DNA of 47,194 nucleotides. Source: a virus. The stretch lies in IMG/VR virus record IMGVR_UViG_3300025141_014356, positions 1 through 47,194 of that record. One strand, written 5' to 3'. This document shows positions 7,265 to 14,877 of this stretch, one piece after another (position 1 is the first letter of the stretch; the number at the start of each line of letters is the position of its first letter). Both the position numbers and the translations under genes were made by a program. The notes under the pieces were generated by a model that ran no database searches, was not told where the DNA came from, and saw only the letters and a program-made list of their open reading frames with translations.

Positions 7265-7991
7265 AGAACGATATCAGAACCCCACTATAGGAGATAGTGT
7301 AAGATTAAAACTGTTTTCATTCAACTCAAATAACAGAACAAATTTTAATGCTGTAGATAAAGTAGAGATATATTTCTTAGACCCCGAAGAAGTAACTGAA
7401 GAGAATCCAGAAGGTAGAAGATTAGTAGAAACTCTGACGGGGGCTTCTATTGTTAATGTTGAAACAGGTCTATATCAAGTTACACTAACTCTGAGTGATA
7501 CAAAATACACGATAGGAGATTATGTGGATGTGTGGTATGCCTACATAGAAGCAAATGATGACCTTTCTATTGTGGAAAATACATGGATGATTTATCCTGC
7601 TTTGTTTTATACCAGTCCACGTCCAATTGTATATGATTTTTCATTTGCATTTAGGCCCAATAAGATAAGATTAGGCTCCAAACAATATATCATCATAGAC
7701 ATAACTCCTAATGTGACAAACGCCTCAGACTTAGCAAGATATTATGAAAATATAGCTATTGTTTCTCCTTTGAAAATATCTATAGAACAAGTATGTGGTG
7801 ATTGTCTTCCAGCAGAAGAAGACCTAAGAATAATTGCCGATGAAGTAGATGTAGAATTACGAGAAAAAGGAAGAGGATATTATTTCTTAGATACTGAAGA
7901 ATTAACGACTGGCCTATATGACATATGGTTTACTATGGAATTTGGTGGAAATACGTATGTTTCTAGTAAACAACAGCTTCAACTTTATTAA
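7254..7991 (+). CDS. Putative virion structural protein, beta-rich
   Basis: A 245-residue protein, AAAGGAAAG before the ATG. It is rich in beta strand with two repeated features: GLYQVTLTLSDTKYTIGDYV in the first half and GLYDIWFTMEFGGNTYVSS at the end, suggesting two Ig-like sandwich domains. A CGDC pair lies near residue 182. Its position between hub and late genes suggests a tail or head decoration protein. I do not recognise a named family. Confidence 0.65.
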   Translation: MATKERYQNPTIGDSVRLKLFSFNSNNRTNFNAVDKVEIYFLDPEEVTEENPEGRRLVETLTGASIVNVETGLYQVTLTLSDTKYTIGDYVDVWYAYIEANDDLSIVENTWMIYPALFYTSPRPIVYDFSFAFRPNKIRLGSKQYIIIDITPNVTNASDLARYYENIAIVSPLKISIEQVCGDCLPAEEDLRIIADEVDVELREKGRGYYFLDTEELTTGLYDIWFTMEFGGNTYVSSKQQLQLY

Positions 7992-8001
7992 AAGGTCAAA
8001 A

Positions 8002-8664
8002 ATGTCTGATTGTTTTATTATATCATTATATCCTGATTGTATATCCCAAAGTATGATAGATTATCAAAAAAAAGTTTTTGATAATCTTGATATACCCATT
8101 ACTCAAATTAAAGTAGATGGTCGTCTTGCGGCTGAAACTCATGCTCATGCTATGGGAGAAATTGTAAAGTCGTATAAATACGACTACTACATTTTTTTTG
8201 ATATTGATGCCATTCCTCTAAAAAAGGAATTAGTTAATTATATTTTACATTCAATTCGTGATGATGAAACACTTTTTGGTGTTGCCCAACAAAGCAACCA
8301 TATAATAAAACCAAATGGAACTTATGACCACATTTATGCCGGTCCTTCTTGTATGGGTTTTTCTAGTAAATTATATTCTAAACTTGGAAGTCCTTCTTTT
8401 GCTCCTAACCACCGTGGTGACACAGCCGAAGAATTGACATGGGAAACAGAATCAAAAGAATTGAAGTTAAAATTACTTTATCCAACACATAGCGTTGGAA
8501 AACCCATTTGGGATTTGGGTCATTTGCCTCCGTATGGTTTTGGTACTACATATGATGATATGGTATTTCATTGTTTTGGGGCTACGGGGAATAATGGAGT
8601 GACTAAAGGTTACAATATATTAGAAATGTTTGTTGAAAAGTGTAAAGAGGTTTTGGGAGAATAG
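8002..8664 (+). CDS. GT-A fold glycosyltransferase-like protein
   Basis: A 220-residue protein. ATG 8002 is chosen because AAAGG precedes it and it lies just after the previous stop. It begins with CFIISLYPDCISQSM and carries YYIFFDIDAIPLKKE near residue 70, a D-x-D motif (DID) of metal-dependent GT-A glycosyltransferases. YAGPSCMGFSSKLYSKLG and a late His (VFHCFGA) fit acceptor-side elements. The gene is convergent and directly adjacent to the internal head protein candidate. The substrate is unknown. Confidence 0.6.
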   Translation: MSDCFIISLYPDCISQSMIDYQKKVFDNLDIPITQIKVDGRLAAETHAHAMGEIVKSYKYDYYIFFDIDAIPLKKELVNYILHSIRDDETLFGVAQQSNHIIKPNGTYDHIYAGPSCMGFSSKLYSKLGSPSFAPNHRGDTAEELTWETESKELKLKLLYPTHSVGKPIWDLGHLPPYGFGTTYDDMVFHCFGATGNNGVTKGYNILEMFVEKCKEVLGE

Positions 8665-8665
8665 T

Positions 8666-9058
8666 TTATGTTTGTGGTTGGGCTGTGCTAGTCGGTGTTG
8701 TGGGAAGTTGTTGTTGTCCTTGTGCAGTAGGTTGGGGCTGCTGGACAGTTTGAACTCTCTGCATCATTTTTTCTAATTCCCCGCTAAAGCTCATTATTGA
8801 CCCATCAAATTCATTTCCCAATCCTGCGGTTTGCAATTCTCTTCTTAATGTTTGTAACCCTTGATTTACGTTCTGTGCCGCCATAAGAACTTGTTGAACA
8901 GCTTGTTGCTGTTGTTGAGCGTTTTGTTGACTCTGTGCTGTCTGAACAGCATGTGATTGTGTTTGTGCCACTGGTTGTGGTTGCACCTCTAGGCCACGGG
9001 GTTCTGGTTGTGTTGGCACGCCGTCTTGTTCTACGATATATTGAATAAATGTTCTCAT
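8666..9058 (-). CDS. Candidate internal head protein with T4-like capsid-targeting peptide, Q/P-rich
   Basis: A 130-residue protein beginning MRTFIQYIVEQ, which matches the T4 capsid-targeting peptide MKTYQEFIAE and ends in an I-x-E cleavage site for a gp21-type prohead protease. The remainder is Gln/Ala/Pro/Thr-rich with a short helical centre (LQTLRRELQTAGLGNEFDGS). T4 internal proteins IPI-IPIII use this peptide to enter the prohead and are injected with DNA. Two other genes (14007-14558 and 22425-22904) share the arrangement. There is no Shine-Dalgarno, but a late box sits six bases upstream of the ATG. Confidence 0.6.
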   Translation of the reverse strand: MRTFIQYIVEQDGVPTQPEPRGLEVQPQPVAQTQSHAVQTAQSQQNAQQQQQAVQQVLMAAQNVNQGLQTLRRELQTAGLGNEFDGSIMSFSGELEKMMQRVQTVQQPQPTAQGQQQLPTTPTSTAQPQT

Positions 9059-9064
9059 TGCTAT

Positions 9065-9072
9065 TATTTATG
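9065..9072 (-). promoter_or_regulatory. T4-type late promoter box, six bases from the start codon
   Basis: On the minus strand this reads CATAAATA, followed by ATAGCA and ATG 9058. The predicted transcript start falls at or next to the AUG, implying a leaderless message. Confidence 0.5.
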
Positions 9073-9093
9073 AACGAAAGAAGCAATTTGTTT

Positions 9094-9101
9094 ACTAAAT
9101 A
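9094..9101 (+). promoter_or_regulatory. Late-promoter-like box before the HhH-domain gene
   Basis: ACTAAATA (six of eight matches to TATAAATA) lies five bases before ATG 9107 and is nearly back-to-back with the box of the divergent gene at 9065. No Shine-Dalgarno is present. Confidence 0.35.
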
Positions 9102-9106
9102 ATTAT

Positions 9107-10390
9107 ATGGAATTTAAAGACTGGATAAATTTTTACGAAGGTGTTGTGGGATATGTTGCCGCTGCATGTATTATAGAAGGGCGAAGAGTACCTGAAGCTC
9201 TTAGAAGTAAGGACTTTTCCTCAACTTTATTTGATGAACCTAAACAAATTTTAGGAGCAGATGCGTGTCCAATAAACCCTCTTAGCGGTTATGATACACA
9301 TATTAAATCTATACAAAAGTTCGCATTTTCGGGTCCAGACCAATTTGCTCAAACAATGCTTTTTTCACCATTGTCGGCAAATGTTCCATTCTCAAAGCAC
9401 TGGGATAATTTCCAAGTACTTATGATGATATTAAAACATTATTTTCCTAATAAAGTAGACACACAAAAATTAAGATATATAGTTGATGCATTTAACACCA
9501 AGTATCATGCTATGGCTCATACTATATCAGGTTTTAAATATGATACAATTGCTTACATATGGAATGATAGAGAAAAACTATTCAATGAACTTCCGAAATT
9601 ATCTGAAGAGGGAGATGACGAAAAGTTGATAAGAAGATTATCCAAAATCCCCGGTGTTCGGCCTGTTAAAGCTGGGTTTATTGCTCAATTATTGTTTGGG
9701 AAAGCAGGGTGTATAGACACCCATAATATAGATATTTATACTAAAGTATTTCCAGATATGGCCGACGAGTTTAACGTAAACAAATGGGACGGCGAAGATG
9801 GACCTAAAAATTATACAGCCTTATTGAAAAAGTTAGAAAAAGAAAAGAAAATAGGTAGCAAACAATTATGGAATATTTGGGTAGATTTTGTAGAACATTT
9901 CTATCGCCTTGTATCAACACACGGTAAAGGAATTTATGCAGATATGGGTTCTGCGTTAGACCCAAGTGAACCAGTTTATCAAGCAATAATAGAAAAAGAC
10001 ATAGAAATTCCAAAAAAAGCTATTGGACAACCCAAAGGGGCACCAGACAGTTTCATGGTTCCGCTTATTTCGGGTAGATACGGAATGGGAGCTAGTGCAA
10101 CTCACTTGCAAGATGACCCAGATGAAATGCTTAGACAATTCCAAAGATTACAACAAGGTAAAGAGGGTAGTTCGGCTTCTAGAGCAATCCCATTTGATGC
10201 ATCTCAATTTGTTGATAAATCTATGCCAACAAAACCATCTTCCCTGTACTATTTTGAGCCAGCTCTTAGTGACGAAGGGGAAGTAGACCCAGATAGAGTA
10301 ATAAGCATCATAAATAAAAAGATAGATAGAGGTGGAAGAAAAGCTCATGCTGCTCAATGGGCAAAGCGACAAGGAAATCTTTTTAAATAA
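9107..10390 (+). CDS. HhH-GPD (DNA glycosylase)-like protein with capsid-targeting-like start
   Basis: A 427-residue protein. Residues about 178-215 read RRLSKIPGVRPVKAGFIAQ, then LLFGKAGCIDTHNIDIYTKVF. This has the layout of the helix-hairpin-helix of endonuclease III (LPGVG..TA) followed at nearly the same distance by the catalytic-Asp motif VDTH. The iron-sulfur Cys cluster of EndoIII is not visible. The last 100 residues are Gln/Ser-rich and basic at the end. The start MEFKDWINFYE resembles the capsid-targeting peptides of three other proteins here but lacks a clean I/L-x-E cleavage site. It may be a virion-packaged DNA repair or DNA-binding protein; the activity is an inference. Confidence 0.5.
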   Translation: MEFKDWINFYEGVVGYVAAACIIEGRRVPEALRSKDFSSTLFDEPKQILGADACPINPLSGYDTHIKSIQKFAFSGPDQFAQTMLFSPLSANVPFSKHWDNFQVLMMILKHYFPNKVDTQKLRYIVDAFNTKYHAMAHTISGFKYDTIAYIWNDREKLFNELPKLSEEGDDEKLIRRLSKIPGVRPVKAGFIAQLLFGKAGCIDTHNIDIYTKVFPDMADEFNVNKWDGEDGPKNYTALLKKLEKEKKIGSKQLWNIWVDFVEHFYRLVSTHGKGIYADMGSALDPSEPVYQAIIEKDIEIPKKAIGQPKGAPDSFMVPLISGRYGMGASATHLQDDPDEMLRQFQRLQQGKEGSSASRAIPFDASQFVDKSMPTKPSSLYYFEPALSDEGEVDPDRVISIINKKIDRGGRKAHAAQWAKRQGNLFK

Positions 10391-10459
10391 CTATATTAAA
10401 TCATGTATCCAAGGTAAAAATTATATCCAGAATTAAACTCTATAGACTATATAATTAAT

Positions 10460-11020
10460 ATGAACGAAGATTTTATTATAGATAATTTATTAAAACCAAA
10501 AAAAAAGAAAAAGGTAAATTCTAACAAAAAAGGAAAAAGGAAAGAGCTTCAAGTTGTGGCTGCATTAAACAAACGTTTTGAAGAAATGTTATCAAAATTT
10601 CCTAGTTGGGGACAATTTTCTAGAACTGTTGCGTCTGGGGCAAGATGGGGCCAAAATGTTGTTTTACCACAACATGCAAAAGATACTTTTACCGGAGATT
10701 TAGTATGTCCATCGGGTGGTTTTAAATATGTAATTGAATCTAAAGGAGGCTATAACGAAATAGATTTATGTTCTGTATTTAATGGAAAGTGCTCTCAATT
10801 AGATGGTTTTTTGTCTCAAGTACAAAAAGATGCAGAACGATGTGGAAGAAAACCATTGTTATTATGGAAAAAAGACAGAAAACCAATGTTGTCTGTTGTA
10901 AAATATGAAGATGTAAAAAATTATGAATTTAAAATATACATGAAATATAACGATTGGATAATTTTAGAATTTGATGATTTTTTTAAACTACCTGATAATT
11001 TCTTTTTTAAAAATGCCTAA
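10460..11020 (+). CDS. PD-(D/E)XK nuclease, putative Holliday-junction-resolvase-like
   Basis: A 186-residue protein with a very basic N-terminus (PKKKKKVNSNKKGKRKELQ). The nuclease core shows an early Glu in KGKRKE, Asp in FTGDLVCPSG and ExK in VIESKGG, with a Lys/Gln-rich following helix (SQLDGFLSQVQKDAER). This is the order of PD-(D/E)XK enzymes such as archaeal Hjc and phage resolvases. It is probably used in recombination or genome processing. Its final codons overlap the HNH gene start by eight bases, consistent with insertion of that mobile gene here. Confidence 0.6.
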   Translation: MNEDFIIDNLLKPKKKKKVNSNKKGKRKELQVVAALNKRFEEMLSKFPSWGQFSRTVASGARWGQNVVLPQHAKDTFTGDLVCPSGGFKYVIESKGGYNEIDLCSVFNGKCSQLDGFLSQVQKDAERCGRKPLLLWKKDRKPMLSVVKYEDVKNYEFKIYMKYNDWIILEFDDFFKLPDNFFFKNA

Positions 11021-12206
11021 AAAATTAAAATATAATGATGTGAAAGAATATTTTGAAGAACAAGGATGTTTTCTTTTAGAAGATTCTTACATCAACGCCC
11101 ACTACAAAATGAAATATAAATGTATTTGTGGAAATGATTCTGAAATTTCATGGATGAAATTTAGAATCGGAAGAAGGTGCAAATCTTGTGCTGGCGTTAG
11201 AATATCTGAAAAAAAGAAATTTACTTTAGAACATGTTAAAAATATATTTAAACAATCTAATTGTGAATTATTAGAAAAAAAATATAAAAATTCAAAACAA
11301 TTATTGTTGTATAAATGTTCATGCGGAAATAAACATAAAATAAATCTTAATAATTTTTCATCAGGGAAAAGATGTCCACATTGCGGATTAAAAAAAATAA
11401 AAGAAAAGCAAAAATTAAATTATAATTATGTTAAAAAATTTTTTGAATCTAAGGATTGTGTTTTGCTTGAAAGTGAGTATATTAATTCACATTATAAAAT
11501 GAGATATGTTTGTAGTTGTAAAAATAAAGCTGTTATTAATTGGAATTCATTTAGAAATGGTTCAAGATGTCGTGAATGTGGTAATAAAAAAATAAGTGAA
11601 TCTAATAAAAAATATAATACAAAAATAGTTCAAAAAATATTCAAAAAAGACGGGTGTGAATTGCTTGGAGAGTTTAAGTCCACACATGTTCCTATGAAAT
11701 ATAAATGTTCTTGTAAAAGAATATCTCATGTGAGACTAAGCGATTTTCTAAAAGGAAATAGATGCAAATGTGGTTACAAAAAAAACTCTGGTTTAAATCA
11801 CCCAAATTGGATTGTGGACCGTAAATTGAAAAAAGAAAATGATATGTTTAGGAAAAAATTATACAGTACGCTTAGTAGAACATTATGTGCCGTTGGGGAT
11901 AAAAAAAATGAGAGTAGTAGAAAATTATTAGGATATACACCAAACGAATTAAGATTACATATAATAAATCATTTGAATTGGGAAAATGTTCATAAAAGAA
12001 AATGGCATTTAGACCACATATTTCCTATAAAGGCGTTTTTAGACCACAATATAAAAGATATAAAAATAATAAACGCTCTTGACAATCTACAGCCACTAGA
12101 GCAAAAGGAAAATTTACGCAAATCAGACATTTATGACATTGATAAATTTAACATTTGGATTAGTCAATTTGAAGTCCCTGTGATTCCAACCAATAAACAT
12201 CATTAG
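11013..12206 (+). CDS. HNH homing endonuclease with four zinc-finger repeats
   Basis: A 397-residue protein from ATG 11013. Residues 1-260 are four repeats of about 63 residues, each with GC.LLE or similar, M.YKCSCGN and RC..CG; three have a full four-Cys set. A NUMOD3-like GLNHPNW follows. The nuclease is at the C-terminus: KWHLDHIFPIKAF, then NALDNLQPLEQKENLRKSD, the HNH pattern with the first DH, an Asn and a final NL.K. Repeated fingers probably read DNA, as in other free-standing phage homing endonucleases. It overlaps both neighbours slightly and its 3' end runs 47 bases into an opposing small gene. Confidence 0.8.
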   Translation: MPKKLKYNDVKEYFEEQGCFLLEDSYINAHYKMKYKCICGNDSEISWMKFRIGRRCKSCAGVRISEKKKFTLEHVKNIFKQSNCELLEKKYKNSKQLLLYKCSCGNKHKINLNNFSSGKRCPHCGLKKIKEKQKLNYNYVKKFFESKDCVLLESEYINSHYKMRYVCSCKNKAVINWNSFRNGSRCRECGNKKISESNKKYNTKIVQKIFKKDGCELLGEFKSTHVPMKYKCSCKRISHVRLSDFLKGNRCKCGYKKNSGLNHPNWIVDRKLKKENDMFRKKLYSTLSRTLCAVGDKKNESSRKLLGYTPNELRLHIINHLNWENVHKRKWHLDHIFPIKAFLDHNIKDIKIINALDNLQPLEQKENLRKSDIYDIDKFNIWISQFEVPVIPTNKHH

Positions 12207-12348
12207 TTGTTCTCATATCAGCATCTAATAACATATCAGCTAGTGCGTCACCATCTGATGCCGATATACTGTCTAAGGAGAATTCAATTAAATTAAGAAT
12301 TGTACGTATATCGCCAATGCTCGAATTAATTGCTTGCTCTATTATCAA
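12160..12348 (-). CDS. Small protein, third copy of a 60-residue repeat domain
   Basis: A 62-residue frame starting at TTG 12348, directly after the stop of the gene at 12349. It aligns loosely with the C-terminal domain of the amidotransferase and with the 12349-12576 protein: IGDIRTILNLIEFSLDSI, then SDGDALADMLL. Its 3' end overlaps the HNH endonuclease gene by 47 bases on the opposite strand. The C-terminus may have been replaced when that element inserted. Function unknown. Confidence 0.4.
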   Translation of the reverse strand: MIIEQAINSSIGDIRTILNLIEFSLDSISASDGDALADMLLDADMRTTNDVYWLESQGLQID

Positions 12349-12576
12349 CTATTTAGCCTCTAGTAAAGTCAAAGACCCTTCCATGTCCAAATTAGTTTGT
12401 TTCAAGGTATCGGCCAAATAGTTGCCATCCTCTGCCGTCATTTCAGCACCATTCATGATTGCTTCTATTTTTTCAAGACTCTCACGAATAGTTGTAATAT
12501 TTGTGCCAATTTTTTTATTTAGTTCTTTAGCCATACTAATTTCATCTCTCTCAAATTCGATTAAATCCTGTCGCAT
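12349..12576 (-). CDS. Small protein sharing the amidotransferase C-terminal domain
   Basis: A 75-residue protein from ATG 12576; ATG 12534 (MAKELNKK) is an equally likely start. The core NITTIRESLEKIEAIM, then EDGNYLADTLKQTNLDMEGS and LTLLEAK is nearly the same as the last 60 residues of the glutamine amidotransferase just upstream. It starts eight bases after that gene's stop codon, so the genes are co-transcribed. It may be a free-standing copy of a helical protein-interaction domain produced by duplication. Confidence 0.6.
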   Translation of the reverse strand: MRQDLIEFERDEISMAKELNKKIGTNITTIRESLEKIEAIMNGAEMTAEDGNYLADTLKQTNLDMEGSLTLLEAK

Positions 12577-12584
12577 CTTTGAAA

Positions 12585-13970
12585 TTACTCACCCAACAAT
12601 TTCAAAGACCCTTCCATGTCCAGACCACATTGTTCTAAGGAATCAGCTAACATAACACCATCTTCTGTAGAAAATTCATCCTTCTTTGTAATCGTCTCTA
12701 TTTTATCAAGATTTCCACGAATAGTAGTCATACTTTTCTTAATTGTTTCTAATAGTGCTTCAGAGGCCATGCCGCCATCACTATCATCATCGTCTATGTC
12801 AATGTCGGTCCCAGCATTCAATTCTTCTAAATCCCATTCGGCGTCGTCCGCTTTTTTTTTGGCTGATGCTGGTGTCCTGTTATTTTGGTTTTGCCAACCA
12901 CCGTTTTTATACAAATCCCCTTGGCGATTTCTGTTGCCAGCACCATATGTGTTATATTGATTACCAACGGTATAAGATTTTTTACCAATAACATCGTCGT
13001 CATCATCTAATTTTGTGATGACTTCAGCAACGGGTTTATTTTGAGGAATTTTGATTTCGTCGCCATCATGTTCGAATGACGTATAGCCAGTAGCTTTAAC
13101 ATCGAACTTGCGAAGAGTCTTATTCTCCAAAATTGGATGAGCAGGATTTGTATTAAGAACCCATATTTCTTCTGTGGGCAACTCAATAAGCTTCGTTTTT
13201 GTTTTTACAATAGAAGAAGCTTCTGGACAGGACAGAATAGCTCGATGCCATATTTCTGGAGTAGAACAGAAAAACACTAATCCTAGAGTTTTTCTTAGGT
13301 CCATCAACCAAAGAGGACGATGCCTATTTCTGAAGAGCCACAGACGACGATGACCTTTTTCTAATCTTTCGCCAATAGCGACTGCCATTTGTCCTTTGAC
13401 TACCTGAGACCAGATGTTTCGAAGTCCCATGAGGCGATTAACAATGTTTGCATCCAGCTTCAATCCGCTAAGGTCATCATCTAATTCTTCGCCTGCCTCA
13501 AATATACGAAGTAAAATTTCAGAGTCACAAGCAGAATTCACTTCGTACTTCTTCTTCAGAGCTTTATATTCAGCATCGGGAATTCTTCCATTATGAGCTA
13601 AACCAATTGTGCGGTCTGTGCTTGCAAATGGATGATTGTTTTTGTTTACGTGGGCCGTTCCAACGCCAGTAGACGAAGCTCTTGCATGTATGATGAGAAG
13701 GTCAGGGTTGGCAGCACAAACGCTCTTCCATGTATCAGTATCAATGAAGTCAGATGCTTTTCCGGGTTCCTTATGGTAAATAATCTTACCGTTATCCCTT
13801 TGACTTCCCCAGATACCAGAAGCGTCAGTTCCACGAACTTCCAACTGGTCAAAAACAGAGTTCATTATTTGGAATGAGACTTCTGGATTTTTACTTCTTC
13901 CGATATATCCTGCTATGCCGCAAATAATACACCAGCCTTTTTTATTGGGTTTGCGAAAATAGATTTTCAA
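12585..13970 (-). CDS. Class II glutamine amidotransferase with acidic linker and C-terminal repeat domain
   Basis: An Ntn-hydrolase amidotransferase of the GlmS/PurF/AsnB type: CGIAGYIG, then RGTDASGIW, IHARASSTG, LAHNGRI and CDSEILLR. It transfers ammonia from glutamine. After about residue 270 come a Gly/Asn-rich stretch (YNTYGAGNRNRQGD), an acidic run (DIDIDDDDSDGG) and a 60-residue domain repeated in the two following genes. The longest frame starts at TTG 13970 and puts 16 residues before the catalytic Cys. An ATT codon at 13928, with AAGG seven bases upstream, would place Cys close to the N-terminus. Acceptor substrate unknown; synthase or sugar-isomerase domains are absent. Confidence 0.75.
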   Translation of the reverse strand: MKIYFRKPNKKGWCIICGIAGYIGRSKNPEVSFQIMNSVFDQLEVRGTDASGIWGSQRDNGKIIYHKEPGKASDFIDTDTWKSVCAANPDLLIIHARASSTGVGTAHVNKNNHPFASTDRTIGLAHNGRIPDAEYKALKKKYEVNSACDSEILLRIFEAGEELDDDLSGLKLDANIVNRLMGLRNIWSQVVKGQMAVAIGERLEKGHRRLWLFRNRHRPLWLMDLRKTLGLVFFCSTPEIWHRAILSCPEASSIVKTKTKLIELPTEEIWVLNTNPAHPILENKTLRKFDVKATGYTSFEHDGDEIKIPQNKPVAEVITKLDDDDDVIGKKSYTVGNQYNTYGAGNRNRQGDLYKNGGWQNQNNRTPASAKKKADDAEWDLEELNAGTDIDIDDDDSDGGMASEALLETIKKSMTTIRGNLDKIETITKKDEFSTEDGVMLADSLEQCGLDMEGSLKLLGE

Positions 13971-14006
13971 CGAGAGTTAGTATATCAAAATTCCACAGCA
14001 AATCAA

Positions 14007-14558
14007 CTAAAATTGAGGAAATTGTTGAGGCTGCTGTGGTGCCTGTGGCTGATTTGGGTCCATCTGGGGCTGTTGTGGGGGCATTTGTGGCCCTTCTGGA
14101 GGTTGAGGTTGTTGTTCTGGCTGTTCTGGCTGTTCTGGCTGTTCTGGCGGGGATTCGCTCTCAGAAGGAGGTAAAGTCTCATTTTCAGGAGGGGCTTTCT
14201 CTGGTGAGGCAAGTGTGTTTACAGGTGTGCCTACACTATCTGCTAATTTCTGTAGCTCTTCTACAGAAGCGGTCATGATATCACTTAAATCATCTTTTTC
14301 TTCAATGGCATTCATAATAGCAACCCCTACTTTCTGAAGAGGGGCGAGATATTGAGTATCCTTCTTCGGCCAGTGCGTGTGAAGAATAGTACGTATTTGG
14401 TTTACTATTTTTTTAGAAGCAGTAACTACTTGTCGCTTGCCCATTCCTTCACTGTTATCCAGTAAATTTTGCATAGCATTAGTTAAGTCGCCAATCTTCT
14501 CGTTTAGAAAAGATGCGTCTTCATTTAATAAGTAGTCTCTGAATCTCATGTTGCTCAT
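14007..14558 (-). CDS. Candidate internal head protein with capsid-targeting peptide, P/Q-rich tail
   Basis: A 183-residue protein beginning MSNMRFRDYLLNED, with the L-x-E site expected for a prohead protease; the second Met at 14549 may be the true start. Residues 15-110 are helical (LTNAMQNLLDNSEGMGKRQV, IVNQIRTILHTHWPKKD). The last 70 residues are Pro/Gln/Glu-rich, partly made of four exact nine-base repeats. It is grouped with 8666-9058 and 22425-22904 by its N-terminus and tail. It is probably packaged in the capsid; function after ejection is unknown. Confidence 0.6.
   Translation of the reverse strand: MSNMRFRDYLLNEDASFLNEKIGDLTNAMQNLLDNSEGMGKRQVVTASKKIVNQIRTILHTHWPKKDTQYLAPLQKVGVAIMNAIEEKDDLSDIMTASVEELQKLADSVGTPVNTLASPEKAPPENETLPPSESESPPEQPEQPEQPEQQPQPPEGPQMPPQQPQMDPNQPQAPQQPQQFPQF
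14113..14148 (-). repeat. Four 9-bp tandem repeats coding PEQ
   Basis: Four perfect units of TGTTCTGGC on the plus strand encode PEQPEQPEQPEQ in the internal head candidate. The unit length preserves the frame on expansion or loss. Confidence 0.85.
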
Positions 14559-14563
14559 GTTAG

Positions 14564-14571
14564 TATCTATT
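14564..14571 (-). promoter_or_regulatory. Weak late-promoter-like box before an internal head candidate
   Basis: On the minus strand AATAGATA (six of eight matches) is followed by CTAAC and ATG 14558, the same five-base spacing as at 22910 and 9094. It is listed because of that spacing rather than match quality. Confidence 0.3.
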
Positions 14572-14675
14572 CTAGAAAAAGTTGTTTTTGCTACGACTTT
14601 TTATTCGTTGTATATTAATGTGTTTTATATCAAACATCAAAGTATTATAAAGCAAATCAATGAAAAAATCAACTG

Positions 14676-14844
14676 TTATTCTTCATACCACCATTTAACT
14701 GATTTTAATACCTTTTTAAATTGAGATTCGTTAAATGATACACCACACCACATTGCCTTTCACATATCCCTTTTCAGGAGTTTTTCTGTCAACTGATGGT
14801 GCGTCCCATGCCTGAAAACCTTGGTGTTTAAATTGGCTTTTCAT
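14676..14844 (-). pseudogene. Frameshifted C-terminal remnant of a phage endonuclease-type gene
   Basis: Between the amidotransferase-side genes and the dUTPase end, the minus strand encodes MKSQFKHQGFQAWDAPSVDR, then KTPEKGYVKGNVVWC, and shifts frame into GVSFNESQFKKVLKSVKWWYEE before a stop at 14676. The element PS(V/L)DR...KGY..GN..W is the C-terminal signature of a family of small HNH-associated phage endonucleases. The frame breaks inside the overlap near 14750, so no intact product is made. Upstream (14845-14877) the sequence repeats the final Gly-rich codons of dUTPase in another frame. Bases 14559-14675 hold nothing else that I can support. Confidence 0.5.
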
Positions 14845-14877
14845 ATCTATGCTGCCAATTACCAAAACCTCCCATAC

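Noticed and set aside
8666-9058. Gln-rich protein as an amyloid or prion-like protein
   Set aside because: Composition alone is not evidence; the capsid-targeting start gives a better explanation.
9804-10372. Several short frames opposite and within the HhH-domain gene
   Set aside because: All are in alternative frames of a convincing 427-residue gene and lack ribosome binding sites.
12616-12960. Plus-strand frame opposite the amidotransferase C-terminus
   Set aside because: It is antisense to a clear gene and consists of Ser-rich complement of the acidic linker; no start signal.
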